The notes beneath the pieces were generated by a model. The model saw nothing but the letters and a program-made list of their open reading frames with translations, did no database searches and was not told where the DNA came from. The position numbers and the translations under genes are program-made. DNA of 60,000 nucleotides from Cryptomeria japonica (taxonomy: Eukaryota > Streptophyta > Pinopsida > Cupressales > Cupressaceae): the NCBI RefSeq assembly GCF_030272615.1, contig NW_026728908.1, positions 312,001 to 372,000 on the forward strand. Reading direction: 5' to 3'. Shown here in pieces: positions 12,191 to 20,541 of the stretch (positions within the stretch are counted from its first letter, which is position 1; the number at the start of each line of letters is the position of its first letter).

Positions 12191-13190
12191 GTAGGGGGAC
12201 AGGTGGGGTGGGTCAGGGAGAGCACACGGGTACTCTAGGTATTCTTCACAATTGCTCCTTATTGATCCTTAGAAAAGAAGAAAAAATTCTATTTCTATTT
12301 GATTTTGAGTCTCTTAATCCTTGAATGGATATGGGGACCTGTTGACGTGTATTTTGTACACCATCATACACAGAATAAAATACCTAAGGGTATCTTATCC
12401 TCTCTTGAATAAAGTCGCTAACTGCTGAAGATTCGCATGAAGGATCAGTTAGGATGACTTCAAGGTTCCTTTTGGTAGGGTCTCTACATGTGGATAAGCT
12501 CCAGTGGTATGATGTGATTTGCTGGAATCACAAGGGGACTTACATTGAACTTCCGATCTGCTTTGCTGGAACACAGGCTCTGACTAACTTGGATTTGAAA
12601 AAATGAAAAAGGAAGGGCGAAGAGAGGATCTAATCCTAATACTAAGAATGTAGGAGCAATGATTGATTTTTGATGAAACTCTAACTAGGTCTTGTTTTGA
12701 CATCAATGGAACATCTACACAAGACTAGTGCGATCTTCTATGGGAAGCTTTATGATGTTCAAATCATCACCGCAGGCATAGATACCATCCAAGTTGATGC
12801 ATATCAATGAAGAGGCGACAAATCGAAATTGAGCTTAGGCTGAACGATTCCAGTTGACTACGCAAGGCAAGTCTGCAATCAACAAACTGCTAGTAGTATG
12901 GATATACGAATTTCACCATCAATCAAGCACATTTCCTCCATTCATCTAATTATCTACCATCTAAGATTGAAGACTTCAACAAGAAACCATGCAAATTGCA
13001 AGAAAACGACATATTTCACCATTACTTCAATGAAAATGGAGTTTGTTTACAATCAATGGCAACAATTTCTTGCCTTGTCCTCCTATTCTACTCTAATTAC
13101 TATTCTATCAACTATATTCTAACTTTTCCAACTATTTACAACTCTCTCTAATCATCTAAAAATTAACCCTTTACAAAATGAAATGCCTGG

Positions 13191-13200
13191 GCTTATATAG
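13191..13200 (+). promoter_or_regulatory. TATA box of unit B
   Basis: GCTTATATAG sits at the position equivalent to the TATA motifs of units A, C and D, preceded by TTTACAAAATG. Confidence 0.55.
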
Positions 13201-13263
13201 TGCCCACAATACAATTTGATGGCTTAGATCAATTCAAGATCAATGGCCAAGATTTTACAATGA

Positions 13264-13281
13264 AAACCCTAATTAGGGTTT
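13264..13281. promoter_or_regulatory. telo-box palindrome (unit B)
   Basis: AAACCCTAATTAGGGTTT is identical to the copies in A, C and D. The context TTACAATGAA...GTTACAAC is also shared with A. Confidence 0.8.
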
Positions 13282-14588
13282 GTTACAACCATTACATAAC
13301 ATTTAATGCTTGACCAATGATAAAATTGTATTGCTTGGACACATGTCCCTTCTAGAAAAATCGACCAATGGATAGCCGGGGTAGGTACATCGGAGTTTGT
13401 GCCACCTTCCATGAGTTAAGTACATCGAATCTGGACATGCTGAGATGGACCTCACTGACTGGAGGAGTGATGACTAGGATGCCACCTCATCTGACACTTG
13501 TAGCTTGCTAGATATTCAATTTGATGTCGTTGAGAGGCTATCTTTAATTAACTCTTGTCCTAACTCCTTTTGTCCTTGATGTGCAGGATGACGATGTACC
13601 TCGCCTTGGAACGCTGGATTGAAAGGGGTCGCCCATGTCCTGGCTTGATCGTTCTGGCGAAGACCGTCCTTGATCCGGCTTGATTTTCCTTGATGAGATC
13701 TCCATTTGAGGCCTACACAACATTTCAAAATTAGTAACATGATTTTGCAATATAAATTAGAGAGCAAATTTTTAGGAAACTTAATGATAAGTCCTTTATT
13801 AATCATTTCCTAAAAATGACTGAGCTAAGGCAAAACAAAATTCCAAAATTCAAAATTAAGGAAATGACGATCAACGTTCAAAATCAAAACAATAAATCCA
13901 TATCGTCATACCTCTTTGAGAGCTTAACTCTAAAATGCAAAATGAAGGAATTCGCCTAGGCAAAATTTGAAATTCGATAGTCTTGATGTGATCTTCAAAA
14001 GAACGTTCCTCTTATCAACTTCGCCACCCTTCAAGTCTTAGACGTGATTTCCTCTTCAAGTTAGCAATTTCGCCATCTTTGATATGTCTTTGACGTCCTA
14101 GGCAACTTCGCTCAAATGGAAACTTCAAGTTCGCACCACCTTGCTTTGAAATAAAATTCGCTCCTTCAAACACACTCGCACTTCTCCCTTTGATCGCATT
14201 TGAATGATAAAATGGTGATGTGAAAATGAAGATCTTTCACCCTCCCTTTATAGCGCTCACCTCATACTTACCTTAAGGCCGACTTTGTGAAAATAAAGCA
14301 AATTAAACGATTTTTTAATAAATAACAAGGCCGACTTTTATAAACCAATAAAATACCAAGCGCTCCTTTTGATTTTCTATTAATTAATAAATAATTAATT
14401 AAATGCCTTTGTCATTTAAATTAACAAATTCGATTTTTTACAAGGCAAAATAATTTAATTAATATCAAGCGCAATATTTAAATGCCATTTAATTGAATTT
14501 TCAAAACTTATCAAATTTTAGCATTTAAATAAATTCAAAAATGTTTGTTTAGCGCCCAAAAATGAAAAAGTGGGAAGATACGTACCTC

Positions 14589-16415
14589 ATCGCCCTGGTC
14601 CCTGACTGAGGGACAGGAGCGATCCATCAACTTTGTCATGACTCTTGCAATTTTTACGTCCAAGGTCCTCATCTCCACGTTGATTTTGCGATGTTTGTTG
14701 GGTCCTTCAAGCTTGAATTTCTTTCTTGTGCGAACAAGTGCATCTCATGACCATTATCGCCCTGGTCCCTTGGAGAGGGACAGGAGCGATCCTAAGGTTT
14801 TCGCTTGAAATTCTCCATTTTGATACGATCCTTTCCTTGTATCATCTTCCAAATGCCATTTAAAACCTTGTGCGTCTTTGTCTTAACGTGATTTTCAAAG
14901 AATATCATGTGTTTTGCCTAACATCGCCCTTGTCCCTTGGAGAGGGACAGGAGCGATCTCCATGTCTTCACGTTCATCTTGTATCTTTGACCTTCGAACT
15001 TCCATTGTAAGGCGAATAATATCATTGCTTGTCCATTCCACGCACGTCCCACTTGCTTTCATGAGGTGTTTGGATGTTATAAGGATCATCACCCTTGTCC
15101 CTTGGAAAGGGACAGGAGCGATCCATGTCTTTTCTCCGTTTTGAGCTCAAGTTGGTAACATTTGACCATGGTTCATCATTTATCGTCTTCGAAATAATGT
15201 CTTTTTACCTCGTCCATCCTCGCCTTGACTTGCCTTTGAAGGAGTATGAGTGTTTTTGCAATAATCGCCTTGGTCCTTGTCCAAAGGACAGGAGCGATAT
15301 AGACTCCTTAGCTTGATTAATAACATTTGGACGTTAAAAACCCTTGAATATCACTTTAAAAAGATGTCTTGAACCTCGTGTGACCTTGAAAAAACTTTGA
15401 CTCAACGTAATTTTGCATGAATTGATCAATACACTCAATATCGCTCTGGTCCCTTCCTGAGGGACAGGAGCGAAGTTCAACATTGTGAGCTTGTTCTTGT
15501 TTTTATCAACTTGCAATTATCTTCAATGCGTGTAATGACGTCCTTTCGATCCTCTTGGTAGCTTAACACTTGCTTGTCTTTTGAAATCGATGCCTTAATG
15601 GAAATATCGCTCTGGTCCTTCAGTGAGGGACAGGAGCGGAATTGACCCTCTAGGCAAGAACTTCATCATTTCATTGTTTTTGATCAAGTCTGGATGTTCT
15701 ATCATGCTCATTTCGTCCTTCACCATGCCTTTGATGTCTCGATTCGTCCAAACAAGGTCAGGAATGGCTCAACTAAGAATTTTCGCTCTGGACCCTTGGT
15801 GAGGGACACGAGCGAAATTTGACTTTTCGCACTCTCGACCAGGACAATTTTAATGGAATATAACATTTAAGTATAAGTGACATTTCCTTCTATGTTTCTT
15901 CTTTCTTATACTTTAAGTTATATTCCATATATACTTTCAGGATGTTTGAGAGTGGTTTCAGACCTCCAGGAATTATATTGCAAAATCTAGTTTTTGGAGG
16001 TTTTTTCAGTTTCCAGACTTAGTCAAATTCAGGATCAGGACATTCCAGACTTAGCCAAATTTCAGGATCAGGACCTTACTCAAGCCGGACATGCTATCCT
16101 GTGATCTCCCCGACAGCGCTTCAAGTTATATTCATTTGATAAAATGCACCTCTTTAGACCTTTTCACATCGTCAAGACGTTAAAATCTTGCAAGGACAAA
16201 GCAAAATTGGATTTGTAGCTCCGGTCCTTCACTGAGGGACAGGAGCGATTTTGCTCCTGGAGGCATTTCTGCGCTCATGAAAATCTTCAATTTATATTCA
16301 ATGGAAAGATCTCGCCTTTCTCCATCACTTCCAATTCGTAATTCATCTTGACCCTGCAGGAATAGTAAAATATTTGAAAACGAGCTCCCGTCCTTCACTG
16401 AGGGACAGGAGCGAT
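14589..16415 (+). repeat. ten-copy periodic hairpin array, ~165-178 bp period
   Basis: Copies of ATCGCYCTGGTCCCTTnnn(G)AGGGACAGGAGCGAT start at 14589, 14756, 14923, 15087, 15264, 15440, 15605, 15783, 16216 and 16381. Each ~35-bp copy folds on GGTCCCT/AGGGAC and on the outer ATCGC/GCGAT. Spacing is 164-178 bp except for one 433-bp gap that contains the long hairpin at 15853. The ~130 bp between copies are no longer similar, so only the palindrome is conserved. Confidence 0.92.
15853..15928. repeat. long hairpin shared with unit C
   Basis: ATGGAATATAACATTTAAG...CTTTAAGTTATATTCCAT has ~25-bp arms. Unit C has the same hairpin at 32109-32158. In both it is followed by TTCAGGATGTTTGAGAGTGG or a close match, so this is a common segment of the family or an old shared insertion. 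Confidence 0.8.
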
Positions 16416-16820
16416 TTTGCTCCTACAGGCCAAAATAACATGATTTTACACATTTTAACACTTCACAAGGCGAAAACAAATCATTTGAGACGCCTAGGAT
16501 CAAAAATCAAAAAAGTCAAAATTTGGTCAAAAATATTCAATTGGACAAAAATTCACATTTCATCTTCAACACTTAGTCAAATTTAAGCTCTGCATCAACA
16601 TTCCAATTGAAAATTAGACCATTCTGGCGAATTCATTGCATTCAAAATTTGCATTCTAGAAAAGGAAAATCAAAAAGCTCCCAAAACTGACTGGATTTTG
16701 GTCCGAAAAGACGGTAATTAAAACCCTAAGGCTTGACCCTAAATCCAGACAACTAACAAACTAACAAAACCCTAAAAAAGCAAAGCGAAAACGAACAAAA
16801 CGAGCAAAAAAAACATGGGT

Positions 16821-16837
16821 CCCCATTTGCAATGGGG
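16821..16837 (+). repeat. terminal hairpin of unit B
   Basis: CCCCATTTGCAATGGGG has a perfect 7-bp stem and 3-nt loop, ending 23 bp before the unit's CACAACA terminus. The equivalent occurs in all four units. Confidence 0.85.
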
Positions 16838-16865
16838 CGATGTGTGAAAACGTCACAACAGGACC

Positions 16866-17300
16866 CTTGACTCATCTTTTCATCTCCTACACATTATATC
16901 TTTTTGTGCATTTCATTTCAGCTAATGTATGCTGAAGAGAGAGTCTAAATAAATACATAATTTTTAGATGACGTATCCTTTATGGTGACATATAGTTCTA
17001 AAGGAGACCTTTTGTTTCTTTTGTTTCAAATTTTTAATAACTCGTCTCAGCTTACCTTTTGTTTGAAATCAGTTTCCTTTATATATGTGATGTGAAATTT
17101 TTTGTTTAATGCAACAAATGATAATGCAATTATATATCAAATAAAATTGTCTTGGTTCTTTTTTTTGCCTATCTATATAATGAATCAATGGAAATACCAT
17201 TATTTTTCATGTTTTCAATCCCACTATTTATTTGAAAGTGTCTAATTTCTTTCAGATAACTTCTGAAGTCTTATATGTTTGTGCCCAAGACTCAACATAC
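16866..17300 (+). promoter_or_regulatory. upstream region and leader of the host gene
   Basis: The only TATA-like element well placed before the start codon is TCTATATAA at 17172-17180. A pyrimidine tract plus CAG at 17245-17255 is a good acceptor, so the ATG may lie in the second exon of a transcript with a leader intron. An earlier acceptor-like TTTCATTTCAG is at about 16910-16920. Unit B inserted immediately upstream and may have displaced the original promoter. Confidence 0.4.
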
Positions 17301-19050
17301 ATGGCAACCATATTCAGAAGCCAGACCTTTTATTCATTTACTTCTTTGAATCAACAAACTAAGGAATGCATGCCGTTGAGGTAAAACAATCTCTTCCATA
17401 ATCTATATTTCTTGCATTGTGAAATAGGCTTTGTGTAGAGACTCTGATCTTATGCTTTGTAGTTGGTTTTTAGATAACGAGGACTAACTTTTCAGAATGC
17501 TAATAATTTTTTTTCGTTTTTGAGTAAGAGTGAATATTTATATAAACAAATAATTACAATAGTTTTCACAGCAGAGATCGAAGAAAATGTGGCTGTCCTA
17601 TTTTATAAACAAATAAATATGCTGTTTTCTTTAGTGTACAGTGCTAATACAAGCCAATCGTAGTCATACTCAGAGTACACAAATACCCTAGTACTTGTGT
17701 AGTGTGAGTGTATGTATATGTTGTACTGTTAGTTATTATATACATACATATGTATTTGTGGACTGAGTGTATGTATATATATAAAGGGTAGTTGTGTACT
17801 CTTCAGTATGACTATGATTGGCTTGTATTAGTGCTGTACACTGGAGGCAAACAACATATTTGTTTTTTTACAGATTAGGATAGTCACATATCTTTGCAGT
17901 GAATGCTGATGTCTCATCCCTCCTGTCTTTGCACATAGTGGTTGATGATGGTGGGGAAATGGAACTAGGACATACATATTTTACCGTGGAAGCTAAAAAT
18001 AGAACACAATATTGTTATACAATCACCAGAAGATGAAATGACTTATCCTTATTCCACATCATCACTGTTTTTTTTTTTTGCAGATTGCAGGCATGGCCCA
18101 TTCTATCCAGAGGTATAATGAAACATAAACTCCAGCGACACAACTTTCTTCATCATGAGACATGCATTAAGCATTGTGGACGAAAACCACAGGCATCTTC
18201 TGATGAAAACACTACTACTGAAGCACCTTTTAATTCTGATTCTGAAGTGAAACAAACAAGTGTCAAGAAAGTCAAAGGTATGAATTCTTTTCTACTTTTT
18301 TATTGGCAAATTAGTAATCATTCCAATTTTAATTATTGGTGTACTGACATGTTACATATTTCACTTGCTTTGTTTGTTGTCTTATAATTCATTTGGTGTA
18401 TCGTCATGATTGCCTACAAAAATTGGAAATCATTTAATGCTTGCTCACATTTGCATGAAATGAACTATTTTCAGCAACAGCTCCTTAAAGTGCTTTGTTT
18501 GAAATTGATCTTACATGTTTATTAAGACTATTCTCTTGTGCTACTCTGTTCTATGATTTTCAGTTCTCTCTAGTAGCTCTCATGATCTCTTAGACACATT
18601 TTTTTCATCTTACCTCACATCTTCACTTGAAGGGTCTCTTTTCGAGTCTTCTTTGACTACTTCCATGGAGAATCTGTTTCTACAGATTGTCCTGTTGGGA
18701 AAACTTGTCCCAACTCCTCTCAGAAGACAAATGCCCCTGATGGAAACCCTACCATCAAGTTTCAACATTTCAGACTTGCATCTGTGGATCTCAGTGGCCA
18801 ATCTACTAGACAAGAAAAGAGGTTTATGCTCTCGAGTCTGCCTCTTTACCTCTGAGTTTTCTAATTCTGAATAACTTGTGCTTTTCCGAGCTTTTTGAAT
18901 AATTTATATGAGATGAACTTGTTGCTCTAGTGAGTGGAAATTTTGACAATCTCCTTATTCCAATGTGTTAGGAAAGGTGTTTCAGATTTGCATTCTAACA
19001 TTGAGAACAAAAAGGAGTTAAAAAATCAATTTTCGGCTTTGGAACACAGA
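17301..19050 (+). CDS. 5' part of a split host gene, probably plastid-targeted, unidentified
   Basis: Four exons join in one frame with GT-AG borders: 17301-17380 (80 nt), 18084-18277 (194), 18686-18821 (136) and 18972 to about 19050. Phases 2, 1 and 2 are respected. Acceptors have strong pyrimidine tracts (a T-run plus GCAG before exon 2; CTGTTTCTACAG before exon 3). The protein opens MATIFRSQTFYSF and is rich in Ser, Thr, Arg, His and Gln with few acids for about 60 residues, which suits a chloroplast or mitochondrial transit peptide. A Ser/Glu-rich stretch follows (SSDENTTTEAP), then DCPVGKTCPNSSQK and a lysine-rich segment in exon 4. I do not recognise the family. Exon 4 either ends at a GTAAAT donor (19051) or runs to TGA at 19186-19188. 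Copia F begins at 19269, so the remaining exons are displaced far downstream or lost. The third donor (GTTTAT) is weak. Confidence 0.6.
17563..17905. mobile_element. foldback MITE-like element in intron 1 of the host gene
   Basis: Two arms are imperfectly inverted around a TATA/TG-rich centre (about 17700-17780). The inner ~57 bp (17636-17693 and 17785-17842) match almost base for base, sharing AATACAAGCCAATC and AGAGTACACAA. Similarity then continues outward with more mismatches (AAACAAAT, GTCCTA/TAGGAT) to TTCACAGCA/TGCAGTGAA. There is no coding capacity. It lies wholly inside intron 17381-18083, so it need not disturb the reading frame. Confidence 0.75.
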
Positions 19051-19268
19051 GTAAATTTTGGGGGCTCTAGAGGTCAATTTTGGCCCCCAACAAATGTTGA
19101 AGTAAAACTTAACCAAAACAACCTGCTTATGGAAACATGGGACCTCTTTGATCAAAAGCACTCACTTGTCTTCTTAGATCAAAAGTGATGGTCACCAAAA
19201 GTTGGGACTCTCACATTGGTAATGTAAGAGCATCTATGATGCATAAGGGAATTATAAGAGGGAGTTAT

Positions 19269-19446
19269 TGTTGGAGTTATTTGTTCATACCTGCAAGCCC
19301 ATGAATCATCTGGAAGCACAACACTTGTCACAAATGGAGATCAAACAAAGAATAATTTGTTCAACAACTTGGAAATTGTTTATTGATGCACACAAGATTA
19401 TAATTACAATGAATGAATGAATCCTTATAAAAAGGATGAATGAAAC
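19269..19446 (-). repeat. left LTR of F, first part (3' LTR, minus strand)
   Basis: It matches 34337-34489, sharing AACAC.TGTCA.AAATGGAGATC and AATGAATGAATCCTTATAAAA, with about 27 extra bases near its start. It stops at GAATGAAAC, exactly where unit E begins. Confidence 0.85.
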
Positions 19447-19709
19447 TATTGGTTGAAAATTTTGTACACTTGGGGAAATATACAAAATTGTGGTTTCAAC
19501 CACAGCACACGAGTAAAAACTCTCCTAATTAAGGGAAGGCTCCCCCTATCTAACTACAACTTGGAAAATAAAATAGGATGGGACAGAAATCTTTCTTCTT
19601 TTTTCAAGAAAGACAATATCCTTTTCTCTTCACAGAAAAGGATAGCGATTGAATAACAGCAGTAACTACTTTCAAGTGAAATAAGACAAAGGAAATGAAG
19701 TTTCCTGAA

Positions 19710-20175
19710 AGCGCAAAGACTTCCGTCACTTCCTTCGGGACGGGACAGCAATATCAAGCTCAAAGACTTGACTATTGGAAGTCCTATCTACCCTTTGCTA
19801 TACTAAATTTTACAACGAATAAAAGATAACAACTCAAAGACTGGAATAATCTATTCTTTCAACACAAAGACAAGAACTAATGCAAGCTCAAAGACTTGCT
19901 GCTATTTCTTAGCAAACAGTAATTTTTCCTCAAGAATAGACACAAGCTCAAAGACTTGCTGCTCCTTCAAGAGAGTTTCCTATTTTAATTAATCTTCTCT
20001 ACTTGCAGCTCAAAGACTTCAAATCAGATTGGACTAAGCTCCTTTAGAAACACTTGGCATAGAAGAAATAAAAGATTCAAACTCAAACATGTAGCTCAAA
20101 GACTCAAAACTTGAGTAATCCTTCTTTATTATTCTTCAAAAACTTTCAATCCACATACATAAGCTCAAAGACTTC
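19710..20175 (-). repeat. AAGCTCAAAGACTT dispersed array in the tail of unit E
   Basis: Nine copies of (A)AGCTCAAAGACTT or close variants occur at about 19710, 19755, 19830, 19862, 19882, 19942, 20006, 20092 and 20161, with non-repeated DNA between them. Three are followed by GCTGCT or TTGCTG. They lie just downstream of the ORF stop in element sense. Confidence 0.85.
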
Positions 20176-20541
20176 TTGCTGTAAATTTGGCAGAGTTTTT
20201 GCTTGCTTTCCCAAAAGATGATAATTACAATGGACTCCTCAAGTATTTATAGAAGAGGAGCCTTGAGAAAAAGGTGGGAGGATCCTAACTAACTTGAGAG
20301 ATTCTCTCAACCACCAAGACTCATTCAATAAATAACTGAGACTTCATTAACTAACTAAGAGTTACTCCAACTAACTTAGACTTATTCCAACTACAGTCCT
20401 AATCGGACACAACTTGTAGTTGATTTACATGTAATTACAAAAGCGCAAGTAATGTGTAACTTGCATTTTACAAAAAAAACTTTTACATGCAACTTGTCAA
20501 AACTAAATTACAACTAAAAATTACAAAAAAGGGAAAAACAC

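Larger units (their letters stand above)
12340..16860 (+). mobile_element. unit B: giant LTR-like element with a hairpin array
   Basis: The unit starts TGTTGACGTG and ends CGTCACAACA. It is flanked by a perfect 5-bp target duplication, GGACC (12335-12339 and 16861-16865). In order it holds a family start, a TATA box near 13193, a telo-box palindrome at 13264, AT-rich DNA, ten regularly spaced GGTCCCT/AGGGACAGG hairpins (14589-16415), a second long hairpin (15853-15928), and a terminal hairpin (16821-16837). No gag, pol, primer site or second LTR was found. At 4,521 bp it is the best-preserved example of the family. The perfect TSD shows it inserted as this unit or reduced to a solo LTR by recombination. 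Confidence 0.85.

Noticed and set aside
14589-16415. CRISPR array, because of regularly spaced palindromic repeats
   Set aside because: The spacing is ~165-178 bp, the repeats are degenerate, there are no cas genes, and the context is plant retroelement DNA.
18085-18387. Single-exon 100-residue gene
   Set aside because: The frame is exon 2 of the split host gene plus read-through into intron 2; a good GTATGA donor sits at 18278.
18546-18875. Exon starting at TTCTCTCTAG (18564) in the frame of a 73-residue ORF
   Set aside because: It also fits the phase, but the acceptor at 18685 (CTGTTTCTACAG) gives a more protein-like exon that continues in frame into exon 4.
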